Shown: positions 42,766-52,502, numbered from the stretch's first letter. The stretch: DNA of 64,000 nucleotides from Sphingobacterium populi (GCF_001586775.1 NZ_LQXS01000003.1:558001-622000), one strand, 5' to 3'. Numbers and translations: made by a program. The notes: generated by a model not told the origin, from the letters alone.

Positions 42766-45700
42766 ATGTACAATAAGATATATCAAGTTGGTGTGGCATT
42801 ATGCCTAATGGGCACAGCTGCAGTGGCTCAGCAAACGGCTTGGCAGGATGTGAATAACGCCTACAAATCGGGCTTAGAACTATTTGAGCGTGGCAAGTTT
42901 AGCTCCGCCGCAAAGCAGTTTGATCGTGCTGAAAGCGTACGTACAAAATCGACGTTGCAGCTAGATGAGACACAAGAATTAACCTTGCTAAAGGAGAATA
43001 TTCGCTATTATCAAGCGGTGTGTGCTTTAGAATTAGAAGAAAGCAATGCAGAAAGCTTATTCTTAAAATATATTCGTGATTTTCCTTCGAGCGCTAATTC
43101 CAAAGCAGCCAATTTCCAAATTGGTAAATTCTATTATACTCGGCAGGAGTTTGAAAAAGCGATTGAGTGGTTTACCCGTATAGATAGTAAAAGCTTGGCA
43201 GGAGCCGAGAATACGGAATACCGGTTTAAGTTGGCCTACGCTCGTTTCATGACCAAAGATTATGAAGCAGCAAAACCAGTATTTGCAGATCTAAAAGATC
43301 GTAACTCCGCATATCAGGAAGCAGCTATTTATTATAATGCTTACCTCAGTTATCTCGACGCAGAATATAAAACTGCGCTGAATGAATTTGAGCGATTAAA
43401 AGGTTCGAAAACCTATGAAAATAGTTATCCATATTATATCACTGCGCTTTATTTCTTAGATAAGCGCTATGATGATGTACTGGCCTACGCGCTTCCGATC
43501 TTACAAAACACGAAGCAAGAAAGCGAAACCGATATGTTTCGTATTGTAGCGGCGACCTATTTTATCAAAGGAGATTTGGATAAATCCAAGCAGTATTACG
43601 ATCGTTTTCAGGCGGCAGATCAAGGGCGCACACAAAACAATCAAGATAGCTACCAGATCGGCTACATTAATTACAAATTAGGGAATTACGAGCGTGCCAT
43701 AGCGGAGCTAGAAAAGCTTGACGAGCCAGATGCCTACTACCATAGTGCCATGATTACGTTGGGTGATTCTTTTATCAAAACCAATAATAAGCAGAGTGCA
43801 CGTAACGCATTTTTCCGTGCTTCTAAGTTAGATTTTGATCCACAATTAAAAGAAGAAGGTTTATTTAACTATGCCAAACTATCGTACGAATTAGAGTTTC
43901 ACCAAGTAGCGTTAGATGCAGTTCAAGAATATTTAACCACTTATCCATCTTCTGCACGTAGCGAAGAAGCAAAAACGCTATTGGCCGAAGTACTTTTAGG
44001 AACTAAAAATTACCGCGCAGCGGTAGACGTACTAGAAGGCATCAACCGAAGCAGCCGTGAAGCAAAAGCAGCTTATCAAAAAGTAACGTATTACCGCGGT
44101 TTGGAATATTACAATGAGCGTGCTTTCGAAAATGGTATATCCATGTTTATGCGTTCGGAAGAGAATCGTTTTGACGAAGAAATCTACGCACTATCTACCT
44201 ATTGGAAAGCCGAAGCCATGTACGAAGTGCGCAAGTACAAAGAAGCAACGGCCAATTTCAATAAGTTTTTGCAATTGCCAGCGGCACGCAAAACAGATGT
44301 ATATCATTACGCCAACTATGCATTAGCCTATGCGGCTTTCCGCAACGATAATTACAGCACAGCAGCCAATTACTTCGAACGTTTTCTTTCTGGTGCAGCA
44401 CGCGATGGAGTCGATGCCAATACACGTAACGACGCGATTGCGCGCGCAGCCGATTCGTACTTTGGCACTAAAAACTACGGTCGTGCTATGTCGTATTACG
44501 ATCGCCTTATTAGCTCTGGTGCACAAAGTCAGGATTATGCGTTATTCCAACGCGGTATTATCCAAGGTTTGCAGGGCAACAGTCAAGCAAAAATTGCCAC
44601 GCTAAATTCGGTGGTACAAAAGTTTCCGAATTCCAATTATGCGGACGACGTAGCTTTCGAAATTCCATACACATACTTCTTGCTCGAGCAGTACGATCAA
44701 GCAATTGCTGGTCTGCAAAAGATGGTAGAGCAATACCCACGCAGTAGCTATGTGCCTCGTGCATTGGTGACTATTGGGTTGGTACAATATAATCAGGATA
44801 ATCGTGATGCTGCATTAGCTACTTTCCAACGGGTGGTAAGTCAATATCCTACTACAGACGAAGCTAAGCAATCGTTAGCATCTATTGAAAATATTTATCT
44901 TGATAAGAATGATGCTTCGGGATATATTCGCTATGCGACCAGCACCAATATTGGAGATTTGAGTACAGCAGAGCAAGATGGGCATACTTTCGCTGTAGCA
45001 CGTACATTATTTGACCGTGGTAACTGGCAAGGAGCTGTCGAAGCAGTCAATGCGTACTTCGATAAGTTTCCAAAACCAATCAATGAGAAACATGCGCGTT
45101 TTATTCGCGGCGAAAGTTATGCGCAATTACGTAAGGACACCGAAGCATTGCACGATTTCAATATCATTATGAATGATTGGACGAGTGCTTATACGGAGCG
45201 TACCTTGCTCAGCGTGGCGCGGTTGCATTTGCGAAGTAAAGCGTACAATGAAGCCGTTCAGGTACTCAAAAAATTAGAACTAACGTCGGAATACAAAGAG
45301 AATTACGGTTGGGCGATTAACAACCTAATGGTGAGTTATTTCAACATCAATGATTACGTAGAAACCTTAACGTATGCCAACATTGTCAAAGGTTACGAAA
45401 AATCATCAGAAGAAGAGATTGCCAAAGCACACTTGTACGCAGCGAAAGCCTATCAAGCAACTAACAAAGCTGCTGATGCGACAAAAGAGCTGAGTGCCGC
45501 TGCCGCCAAATCTAAAACAGAGACTGGTGCAGAAGCCCGATACCTCATTGCCAAACAGCAAGTGCAAAGTAAGCAGTGGGATAAAGCTATTCAAACGGCG
45601 ATGGAAATAGGAGATCAATTCTCGTCATTCGAGTATTGGGTAGCCAAAGGTTTTGTCACTATGGCAGAAGCATATAGAGGAAAAGGAGACAACTTCCAGG

Positions 45701-45795
45701 CCAAAGCAACTTTGGAAAGCGTGATCGACAACTACGATAACGATGAAGATGGCGTTGTCAAAGAAGCGAAGGAGTTATTGCAGAAAATTAAATAA
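42766..45795 (+). CDS. Large periplasmic tetratricopeptide-repeat protein
   Basis: The 1009 residues begin with a signal peptide (MYNKIYQVGVALCLMGTAAVAQ, cut near AVAQ-Q). The rest is a continuous TPR superhelix: repeated units with the pattern Y-x-x-A-x-x-x-F, for example FERGKFSSAAKQFDRAES, YYTRQEFEKAIEWFTRI, YKLGNYERAIAELEKL and FLLEQYDQAIAGLQKMVEQY. YbgF/CpoB-like spacing (YPRSSYVPRAL, FPNSNYADDVAF) recurs. It should act as a periplasmic scaffold, perhaps at the outer membrane. It heads an operon with a barrel protein, HU-SPOR, ExbB, ExbD and TonB. The 238 bases before it hold no clear promoter; a near-match TAACTTTTG occurs around 42620. Confidence 0.88.
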   Translation: MYNKIYQVGVALCLMGTAAVAQQTAWQDVNNAYKSGLELFERGKFSSAAKQFDRAESVRTKSTLQLDETQELTLLKENIRYYQAVCALELEESNAESLFLKYIRDFPSSANSKAANFQIGKFYYTRQEFEKAIEWFTRIDSKSLAGAENTEYRFKLAYARFMTKDYEAAKPVFADLKDRNSAYQEAAIYYNAYLSYLDAEYKTALNEFERLKGSKTYENSYPYYITALYFLDKRYDDVLAYALPILQNTKQESETDMFRIVAATYFIKGDLDKSKQYYDRFQAADQGRTQNNQDSYQIGYINYKLGNYERAIAELEKLDEPDAYYHSAMITLGDSFIKTNNKQSARNAFFRASKLDFDPQLKEEGLFNYAKLSYELEFHQVALDAVQEYLTTYPSSARSEEAKTLLAEVLLGTKNYRAAVDVLEGINRSSREAKAAYQKVTYYRGLEYYNERAFENGISMFMRSEENRFDEEIYALSTYWKAEAMYEVRKYKEATANFNKFLQLPAARKTDVYHYANYALAYAAFRNDNYSTAANYFERFLSGAARDGVDANTRNDAIARAADSYFGTKNYGRAMSYYDRLISSGAQSQDYALFQRGIIQGLQGNSQAKIATLNSVVQKFPNSNYADDVAFEIPYTYFLLEQYDQAIAGLQKMVEQYPRSSYVPRALVTIGLVQYNQDNRDAALATFQRVVSQYPTTDEAKQSLASIENIYLDKNDASGYIRYATSTNIGDLSTAEQDGHTFAVARTLFDRGNWQGAVEAVNAYFDKFPKPINEKHARFIRGESYAQLRKDTEALHDFNIIMNDWTSAYTERTLLSVARLHLRSKAYNEAVQVLKKLELTSEYKENYGWAINNLMVSYFNINDYVETLTYANIVKGYEKSSEEEIAKAHLYAAKAYQATNKAADATKELSAAAAKSKTETGAEARYLIAKQQVQSKQWDKAIQTAMEIGDQFSSFEYWVAKGFVTMAEAYRGKGDNFQAKATLESVIDNYDNDEDGVVKEAKELLQKIK

Positions 45796-45811
45796 GATTA
45801 GGGTAGTGAAG

Positions 45812-47539
45812 ATGAAATTTCAGAAGATACTAACGCAAACAGCGTTTTTAGCGATGCTTACCGGTGTCAGTTTTGAAGCTGCTGCTCAACAACGCGAAGA
45901 AACAGAAAAACCAGTCGCCATTGATTCGTTTGTGATCGTACGTGACTATCGGCCATTATTAGCAGACGCGGTGAAGATTCGCCGTAGTCCGGATATGACC
46001 AATAAAAGAGAATACATGCCACGCTTAACATATGGCAATGTTCCCGACAAAAAATTGGATATCAATACAGGATTGAGCGAGTTGAAGATCATGGAAACTC
46101 CGTTTATCCGCTCACGCGATACGTACAGCAACTATGTGAAAGCTGGTGTTGGAAACTTAGGGACGATCTTAGGCGAAGCGTATTTTGCAGTAGAAGATTA
46201 TGAAGACATCCGTTTTGGTGGTTTTGTAAAGCACTTGAATCAAAAAGGTAGTTTGGACGATCAACGTTTCAGTCGCCAAGAAGTAGGAGCTTTCGGTAGA
46301 CGAGTTTTCCCGACACTGACAATTGATGGTCAACTAGGTTACAATCGTTTGGGAACAAATTTTTATGGTATTCCAGTTAATCAGGAAGGCAATTCTCTAA
46401 ACCCTTCCCGCGAAGGGCAGGTCTTTAATGACCTCTATTTTACGGGCGAAATGATGAGCAACTTTGATCCAGAAAATGAAGATGCTTTGAGTTTTTCGCT
46501 GAAAGCCGACGCTTACACATTCTCGGATCGGTACGATACACGCGAAAATTCATTTGCCTTAGGAGGATTTTTAAATAAACGTGTGCGCACCTTTAATGTC
46601 GGAGTTAATGCTGCCGTAGATATCAATAATGTAGAAGGTGCGATGAATATGCTTGGCGGATCAGGAGTGAGTAACTCCGTGGCGTCAGCCAATCCATACA
46701 TCAGTTTCAAAGGGGCTAATTACACCATACAGTTAGGTGCCAACTTAGTTTCTGAATTTGGCGATGTGTCATCTTTTAATATATTTCCAAAGGCAGAAAT
46801 TGATTTCTCACTTGTGCCCGAATACTTCTATATTTTCGGTGGAGTTACCGGTGGAGTAGAGCGAGGGCCGTATCGTGAATTTGCGCGGCTAAACCCATTT
46901 TTGGCTTCGGGCATTACCATCCAAAATACGATCGAGCGTATGCATGCCTATGGAGGTATTAAGGGAAATGCGGGTGCTACATTTGGTTGGAAAGCCAAAG
47001 CATTCTACCGTCAGCTAGAAGGAATGGCTTTGTTTGTGAACAATGTAACTAATCCTTTCCAATTTGATCTAGTATACGATGGAGATGGAGAAGAATCAGT
47101 AAAACACGTCGGTATTGAAGGCGAAATTAATATCCGAGTATCGGAAGCGGTTAACTTAGGTGGTCGATTGAACATCGATAACTACACCATGGCTTACCAA
47201 GCCGAAGCTTGGCATACACCAAATGTTCGTTTGACAGCAAATGCGCGATTCAATATTTCGGAAAAATTATATATCGATGCCGAAGCATTGTTTCATGGGC
47301 AGACATCAGCACGCACTTTTTCGTACAATTCAGATGGTGTTGCGATAGATCCAACGGCCCCTAGAGTCCAGAGCATTCCTTCATTCTTGGACCTTAGTGC
47401 CGGAGCCGAATATAAAGCTACTAAGCAATTAGGCATCTTTGTGAAAGCAAATAATATGTTAAATAACGAGTATCAACGATACTTGTATTACCCAAGATTA
47501 GGATTTAACGTGATTGGTGGGCTCAATTTTTCGTTTTAA
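45812..47539 (+). CDS. Outer-membrane beta-barrel protein (TonB-receptor-like, no plug)
   Basis: From the ATG at 45812 the protein is 575 residues. MKFQKILTQTAFLAMLTGVS is a signal peptide ending near AAAQQ; an upstream in-frame ATG at 45743 lies inside the TPR gene and adds a basic non-signal tail. The mature N-terminus is short (VIVRDYRPLLADAVKIR), then about 500 residues show alternating amphipathic strands (YSNYVKAGVGNLGTILGEAY, RLNIDNYTMAYQAEAW), ending in an aromatic strand FNVIGGLNFSF with terminal Phe, the BAM recognition signal. It lacks the TonB-box/plug domain of true receptors. It follows the TPR gene by 16 bases. Confidence 0.82.
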   Translation: MKFQKILTQTAFLAMLTGVSFEAAAQQREETEKPVAIDSFVIVRDYRPLLADAVKIRRSPDMTNKREYMPRLTYGNVPDKKLDINTGLSELKIMETPFIRSRDTYSNYVKAGVGNLGTILGEAYFAVEDYEDIRFGGFVKHLNQKGSLDDQRFSRQEVGAFGRRVFPTLTIDGQLGYNRLGTNFYGIPVNQEGNSLNPSREGQVFNDLYFTGEMMSNFDPENEDALSFSLKADAYTFSDRYDTRENSFALGGFLNKRVRTFNVGVNAAVDINNVEGAMNMLGGSGVSNSVASANPYISFKGANYTIQLGANLVSEFGDVSSFNIFPKAEIDFSLVPEYFYIFGGVTGGVERGPYREFARLNPFLASGITIQNTIERMHAYGGIKGNAGATFGWKAKAFYRQLEGMALFVNNVTNPFQFDLVYDGDGEESVKHVGIEGEINIRVSEAVNLGGRLNIDNYTMAYQAEAWHTPNVRLTANARFNISEKLYIDAEALFHGQTSARTFSYNSDGVAIDPTAPRVQSIPSFLDLSAGAEYKATKQLGIFVKANNMLNNEYQRYLYYPRLGFNVIGGLNFSF

Positions 47540-47553
47540 TTGATTCTTTGAAC

Positions 47554-47561
47554 TAAATTTG
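47554..47561 (+). promoter_or_regulatory. -7 element ahead of the HU-SPOR gene
   Basis: TAAATTTG, an exact TAnnTTTG match, 21 bases before the ATG at 47583. It suggests an internal promoter in the envelope operon. Confidence 0.5.
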
Positions 47562-47582
47562 TGTTTTAATCCCATCATCACT

Positions 47583-49097
47583 ATGGACTTAGGTAAGAAA
47601 ATACAACAAGTACTCAAACATTATCCAAGCGTGTACGTGCGTGGACTTGGTTCATTTATAAAAGTACATCAACCGTCATCTTTCGATGAGCAGCATAATG
47701 TATTCTTGCCTCCCGTCGATTATATCGAATTCGACGATCGCGCTGATGATGGTCTAGATCTAGCAGAATATCTTCGTCAAGAAAATGAAATTTCGAAAAC
47801 TGATGCTCAGGACTTAGTAGCGCGCGAAGTAGAAGCTATCGCTTCTAATATCACGGAACATGGAAAGGCGCATATTCCACAATTGGGTGATCTATTGGCG
47901 CACGGAGCAGGATACGTTTTTCGTGCGATAGATTTATCAAGTTTCGCTTTCGAGCCAATCTCTAATATCGCGCAACCGATACAGGTCACTGATCAGCCTG
48001 AACAAGATAACATAACGTCAGTCGATGAGCCGGAAGATACATCAATCTCGGAAAAACAAGAATCTACTGAGCGTGATCTGGAAAGTGAAGCAGCCGCAGC
48101 ATCTGAAGTGTTAGCGATTTCTTCAGATTTAGATAAAGCTGATTCGGAGGAGCAGCAGATTGAAGAAGAATCTGTGGGGATAGCTGATACGCCAAGCGAT
48201 CAGATAGAAACAGATACAAACGACGTCACTGAAGAAGCTGAAGCCGAAAGTGCTAAAGCAGAAACAGAAAGTACTAGCGCACTACCTGATTCCAAAGTGC
48301 CCACCTTGGAAGAAGAAGAGTTTGGTGTTGCGCAGCATACCGACGAACGTAGCAAGGAAAGCGAACAAAATTTAGTGGAGGAATCTGTATCACAAGATTT
48401 GCATAGTGCTGTACCAGTGCCAGAAGCGCCACCGTTGGTTCAGAATAAATATCAAGGAAGTTTATCAAGCAACGTTGGAAAAAGTACGCCGGCACCAGAA
48501 ATACTTCCATCCAGCGATAACGACGGTTATACCTACGCAAGCGAATATGTAGAAGATACTAATCGCTCGCAAAAGATTTGGTACATTCTTGCGGCGGTGG
48601 TCGCCTTATCAGTGATTGGTGCCCTTTGGTATGTGACGCGTCCAGTTTCACTGTACTCGGATATTAGCCAATCTGACATGGAAGATGAGCAAAGAAATCC
48701 ATACGCTATAGATGAAGAGTACCAAGTGCCGCCGGCGTCCGCAGACGTGATCGATACATCCGCAGTGCTTCGTGACAGACCCGATACGGCAAATGTTACG
48801 TCGAGTACAGCAGCGGCAGCTTCACCACTTGCTATGGATCAACCAATTATTCCTGCAAATCATCATTGGTATATTGTTATTGGCTCGCGCTTGCCGTTGG
48901 ACGATGCAAAGCAGATGGTACAAGAATATAACAAAAAAGGTCAAACACGAGTTCGTCTGATTCCTGGAAAGGGTACGGATAGTCCTGCTACCGTCATTTG
49001 GGATTCTTACGTAACCAAAGAAAAAGCGGATTCTGCCTTAAGGCACGTGCGCAAAAACTTTGTAGCCGATGCATGGCACAAGGCGGTTAGGAAATAA
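47583..49097 (+). CDS. HU-like (CCDC81 type)-transmembrane-SPOR protein
   Basis: The protein is 504 residues from the ATG at 47583. Residues 1-125 are a divergent double HU/IHF-like unit (LGKKIQQVLKHYPSVYVRGL, GKAHIPQLGDLLAHGAGYVF) of the HU-CCDC81 clade, and would lie in the cytoplasm. An acidic disordered region spans about 130-325. One transmembrane helix is at about 332-351 (IWYILAAVVALSVIGALWYV). The periplasmic C-terminus is a SPOR domain (about 426-504: HWYIVIGSRLPLDDAKQMV, VIWDSYVTKEKADSALRHV), the fold that binds denuded septal peptidoglycan. The layout can connect the nucleoid or other cytoplasmic partners to the division site. It lies directly before exbB-exbD-tonB. Confidence 0.85.
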   Translation: MDLGKKIQQVLKHYPSVYVRGLGSFIKVHQPSSFDEQHNVFLPPVDYIEFDDRADDGLDLAEYLRQENEISKTDAQDLVAREVEAIASNITEHGKAHIPQLGDLLAHGAGYVFRAIDLSSFAFEPISNIAQPIQVTDQPEQDNITSVDEPEDTSISEKQESTERDLESEAAAASEVLAISSDLDKADSEEQQIEEESVGIADTPSDQIETDTNDVTEEAEAESAKAETESTSALPDSKVPTLEEEEFGVAQHTDERSKESEQNLVEESVSQDLHSAVPVPEAPPLVQNKYQGSLSSNVGKSTPAPEILPSSDNDGYTYASEYVEDTNRSQKIWYILAAVVALSVIGALWYVTRPVSLYSDISQSDMEDEQRNPYAIDEEYQVPPASADVIDTSAVLRDRPDTANVTSSTAAAASPLAMDQPIIPANHHWYIVIGSRLPLDDAKQMVQEYNKKGQTRVRLIPGKGTDSPATVIWDSYVTKEKADSALRHVRKNFVADAWHKAVRK

Positions 49098-49133
49098 ATT
49101 GAATACACATTAAACTAGTATATCTTAAATTAC

Positions 49134-49835
49134 ATGATGTCATTACTTTTACAAGCATATCCGGTTGATTCTATAAGCCAAATGCAACAAACAGTGAATC
49201 TAGCTCCAGTACAAGAAGATACCAACCTTCTGCAGTTGTTGATGAGAGGTGGATGGATTATGGTGCCTATCATTTTATTATTTTTCATTGGATTGGTCAT
49301 CTTTGTAGAGCGATACCTAACGATACGCAAAGCATCAAGACGGGAAGCTGGATTATTACCACAAGTAAAGTCAAATGTATTATCTGGCAAATTGGATTCC
49401 GCTATTGCAGTTTGTCGCTCTAGTAATTCGGCCTTGTCCCGTATGCTGCAAAAAGGCCTTACCCGTGTCGGACGCCCAATTAAAGATATTGAAGGCGCGA
49501 TTGAGAACCAAGGTAAACTGGAAGTTGCACGGTTAGAAAAGAACATCAATATCCTTGGTATCGTAGCAGGTATTGCGCCGATGCTTGGTTTCGTAGGTAC
49601 GATCTTTGGAGTTATCCAGATATTTCGCGAAGTAGAGATTGCCGGTGGTATCGACATCGGTTCAGTTTCGGGAGGTTTATATGTTAAAATGATTGCATCC
49701 GCATCAGGATTAACTATTGGTATCTTAGCGTACATCGGTTACCACATTTTAAATATGATGGTAGAGCGAGTGATCCTGCGTATGGAAACGGATGCTATTG
49801 AGTTTATCGATCTGTTGGACGAGCCAGGATCATAA
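49134..49835 (+). CDS. MotA/TolQ/ExbB-family proton channel protein
   Basis: This 233-residue inner-membrane protein has three helices: about 38-60 (WIMVPIILLFFIGLVIFVE), and the proton-channel pair at about 136-160 and 180-205. The cytoplasmic loop and the family block GIVAGIAPMLGFVGTIFGVIQIF (about 140-162; shown to mark the region), with its conserved Thr/Gly, and SGLTIGILAYIGYHIL mark it as ExbB/TolQ. It forms the pentameric stator that, with ExbD, uses proton motive force to drive TonB/TolA. It is 36 bases after the HU-SPOR gene and 26 before exbD. Confidence 0.94.
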   Translation: MMSLLLQAYPVDSISQMQQTVNLAPVQEDTNLLQLLMRGGWIMVPIILLFFIGLVIFVERYLTIRKASRREAGLLPQVKSNVLSGKLDSAIAVCRSSNSALSRMLQKGLTRVGRPIKDIEGAIENQGKLEVARLEKNINILGIVAGIAPMLGFVGTIFGVIQIFREVEIAGGIDIGSVSGGLYVKMIASASGLTIGILAYIGYHILNMMVERVILRMETDAIEFIDLLDEPGS

Positions 49836-49861
49836 CTGCTGCTCAAAACGCTTTATCTCAA

Positions 49862-50269
49862 ATGAATTTAAGAAACAAAAGAAATAAGCCTACGGCAGAA
49901 GTGCACACGGCAGCACTGAACGATATCATGTTCTTTCTGATGCTGTTTTTCTTACTAGCATCAGCAGTGGCCAATCCGCAAGTCGTAAAATTACTGCTGC
50001 CTCGCTCTAGTGCGGGTGAACAATCGGTAGCGAAAAAAACGATGACAATCTCTATCACCAGTGATTTGGTTTATCACGTAGATAAGCAAGCTGTCCCATT
50101 GGAAAGTTTGGAAGGATACATCCAAAACAATCTAGCAACAGGGGAGGAGTTGACCATCATGCTATACGCAGATAGCACCGTGCCGATACAAAACGTAATA
50201 TCTGTGATGGATGTGGCGAATCGCCTTCGGGTAAAACTCGTCTTAGCAACCGAACCGAAAAACAATTAA
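49862..50269 (+). CDS. ExbD/TolR-family protein
   Basis: The 135-residue protein has a cytoplasmic N-terminus, then one helix at about 20-40 that carries the essential proton-binding Asp at its start (ALNDIMFFLMLFFLLASA, D near 20). A periplasmic domain follows with LLLPRSSAGEQ, MTISITSDLVYHVD and VMDVANRLRVKLVLATEPK, the ExbD/TolR dimerisation fold. It works with the preceding ExbB. Size is that of ordinary ExbD proteins. Confidence 0.93.
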   Translation: MNLRNKRNKPTAEVHTAALNDIMFFLMLFFLLASAVANPQVVKLLLPRSSAGEQSVAKKTMTISITSDLVYHVDKQAVPLESLEGYIQNNLATGEELTIMLYADSTVPIQNVISVMDVANRLRVKLVLATEPKNN

Positions 50270-50339
50270 ATATTTTCGGTTGAAACTTTAAACAATTAGT
50301 AGCAGGATTGGTCTATAGACCAGTAAGATAAATCATAAT

Positions 50340-51164
50340 ATGCAGTACCACCAACAAAATATGGAAGAGAACAATATGCCAAAGGCATTGGGCATATCCA
50401 GTTTGGTGATGGCCGGATTAGTGGCGATTGGATTTTTTATTGTGTTTGGTCAACAAATTCCAGAATATGGAATGGGTGGTATTGTAGTAAATTATGGGAC
50501 ATCACCAGAAGGCATGGGCGACGATTATATGAGCGTTGACGAACCTTCGGTTGATGAAAATGCAAATGAGGTGCGACCCGATAAAATCGATCCTAATACC
50601 ACACCAATTCCGACGCCGACACAGCAAGTGGCTGAAAAAACCATTGCAACACAAGATGTAGATGATGCGCCAGCGATAACTAAAACCGAAAAACCAAAGC
50701 AAAATAATGCGGAGCAAAGCACGGTAGAGAAAAAGAATGCAACGCAGGCCGTCAATCAAAATGCTCTTTTTAAAGGCAAAAAAAATAGTGGACAAGGTGG
50801 CGGCGATGGTACTGGTTCTACGCCAGGCAACCAAGGCTCAGAGTTAGGTGATCCTTTGGCCAGTAATTATGGTGAGGGCGGTTCTGGATTTGGTAATATG
50901 ATGCTTTCGCTGGCAAACAGACGTTGGGATGTGCCGCCAAGTATACAAGATGACGGGCAGTCTGTAGGTATTGTCGAAGTCGAGTTTACCGTTGACAAAA
51001 GCGGACGCATCATTCGTGCGCGCCAAGGTTCTAGAACGACTATTGCCGATTACCGATTGGTGCAGAAATGTATCCGAGCCGTAGAAAATGCTAAACTGAA
51101 TTCATTAGCCAACGCGCCCGACAGTCAAGTTGGCAAAGTGACCTTCCGTTTCAAGGTTCGATAG
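50340..51164 (+). CDS. TonB/TolA-like energy transducer
   Basis: The 274-residue protein has an N-terminal transmembrane anchor at about 18-38 (LGISSLVMAGLVAIGFFIVF). A long Pro/Asn/Thr- and Lys-rich periplasmic spacer follows (about 60-160, PIPTPTQQVAEKTI, KPKQNNAEQSTVEKK) and then a Gly-rich hinge. The C-terminal domain (about 185-274) has LANRRWDVPPSIQDDGQSVG, VEVEFTVDKSGRIIRARQGS and VTFRFKVR, the TonB/TolA C-terminal fold that pairs with outer-membrane or periplasmic partners. No Pro-Lys repeat as in E. coli TonB is present, so a TolA-like role is possible. The start may be ATG 50361. Confidence 0.85.
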   Translation: MQYHQQNMEENNMPKALGISSLVMAGLVAIGFFIVFGQQIPEYGMGGIVVNYGTSPEGMGDDYMSVDEPSVDENANEVRPDKIDPNTTPIPTPTQQVAEKTIATQDVDDAPAITKTEKPKQNNAEQSTVEKKNATQAVNQNALFKGKKNSGQGGGDGTGSTPGNQGSELGDPLASNYGEGGSGFGNMMLSLANRRWDVPPSIQDDGQSVGIVEVEFTVDKSGRIIRARQGSRTTIADYRLVQKCIRAVENAKLNSLANAPDSQVGKVTFRFKVR

Positions 51165-51185
51165 GTATTATCATCATACATTCTT

Positions 51186-52502
51186 ATGAATAATTACACA
51201 CAGGCACTTGATTATCTATATGCTCGATTGCCTATGTTTACCAGAGATGGCGCTGCTGCTATCAATAAGGGTTTAGACCGAACTATTCAATTTTGCGAAT
51301 ACCTTGGCAATCCGCAGCGAAAGTTCAAAACTATTCACGTAGCAGGTACCAACGGAAAGGGATCATCGTCACACATGATCACTTCCATCTTGGAGGCTGC
51401 TGGACTAAAGACCGGATTGTATACCTCACCGCATTTGGTGGATTTTAGAGAGCGTATACGCGTACATGGTGCGCCCGTCAGCCCAACATACGTATTACAA
51501 TTTGTACAAAAGCATCAAGCATTCATTGAGCAGATCAAACCCTCTTTTTTCGAAGTTACCGTAGCCATGGCTTTTGACTACTTTGCCCAACAGAATGTAG
51601 ATGTTGCCATTATAGAAGTAGGCCTAGGAGGAAGATTAGACAGCACCAATGTTATTCATCCGATCGTTTCATTAATCACTAATATCGGTCTGGATCATAT
51701 GGATATGCTGGGCGATACTTTATCCCTTATTGCTGCCGAGAAAGCGGGGATTATAAAGAAGAGCGTCCCTGTAGTTATATCGGAGTGGCATCATGAAACT
51801 GCGGCTGTATTTCGTGAGCAAGCAGAAGCTAAGCAGGCGCCAATCATTTTCGCGTCGGAGATCTGGGAAGTGGAATCTGCGCCGATAGATGTTGTAGGTT
51901 ATCAGGTTTTGGACGTGACCAATCTTTGCAAAGCTGCGGATCCTATGCAGATACAATTGGATTTATTGGGATCCTATCAAACAAATAACTTGAAGGGTGT
52001 ATTGCAGGTCGTCCACACGTTACGTACGCAAGGATTTCGTATTGCTGATGAACACATTTATTCTGGTTTGCGACAGGTGCAAAAGCGTACCGGATTAATG
52101 GGCAGATGGCAAACTATCTCAACCGAACCCTATGTGATCTGCGATACAGGGCACAATGAAGATGGCGTAAGGCAAGTCGTACGAAATCTAGCACGTACTT
52201 CATACCGTCAATTACACTTCGTACTTGGCGCAATGAAGGATAAAGATCTCAGTCATATCTTGCCTTTACTACCTCAGGATGCTTTATACCATTTTTGTGC
52301 GCCAGATATGCCGCGTGCCATGCTCGCTCAAGAGCTGCAAAATCTGGCTGGGCAATACGATTTACAAGGAACCCATTATCAAACAGTAGTAGATGCGTAT
52401 AAAGCAGCATTGGCCGCTTGGCAGCCAGGAGATTTGATCTTTGTGGGAGGGAGTACTTTTGTAGTTGCTGAAGTTTTGACCTCCATTCAGACAAAAGAAT
52501 AG
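51186..52502 (+). CDS. folC: Dihydrofolate synthase/folylpolyglutamate synthase
   Basis: This 438-residue Mur-ligase-like enzyme adds glutamate to dihydropteroate and to folates. It has the N-terminal YLYARLPMFTRDGAAAINKG, the P-loop GTNGKGSS (54-61), GLYTSPHLVDFRERIRV, VAMAFDYFAQQ, VIIEVGLGGRLDSTNV, ITNIGLDHMDMLGDTL with the magnesium histidine, AGIIKKSVPVVI, and DTGHNEDGVRQVVRNL in the C-terminal domain. It follows the tonB-like gene by 21 bases and so is likely the last gene of that operon, a link kept in many Bacteroidota. Confidence 0.95.
   Translation: MNNYTQALDYLYARLPMFTRDGAAAINKGLDRTIQFCEYLGNPQRKFKTIHVAGTNGKGSSSHMITSILEAAGLKTGLYTSPHLVDFRERIRVHGAPVSPTYVLQFVQKHQAFIEQIKPSFFEVTVAMAFDYFAQQNVDVAIIEVGLGGRLDSTNVIHPIVSLITNIGLDHMDMLGDTLSLIAAEKAGIIKKSVPVVISEWHHETAAVFREQAEAKQAPIIFASEIWEVESAPIDVVGYQVLDVTNLCKAADPMQIQLDLLGSYQTNNLKGVLQVVHTLRTQGFRIADEHIYSGLRQVQKRTGLMGRWQTISTEPYVICDTGHNEDGVRQVVRNLARTSYRQLHFVLGAMKDKDLSHILPLLPQDALYHFCAPDMPRAMLAQELQNLAGQYDLQGTHYQTVVDAYKAALAAWQPGDLIFVGGSTFVVAEVLTSIQTKE

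Noticed and set aside
45743..45811. Upstream start of the barrel protein inside the TPR gene
   Set aside because: It puts a basic stretch before a good signal peptide that begins at 45812.
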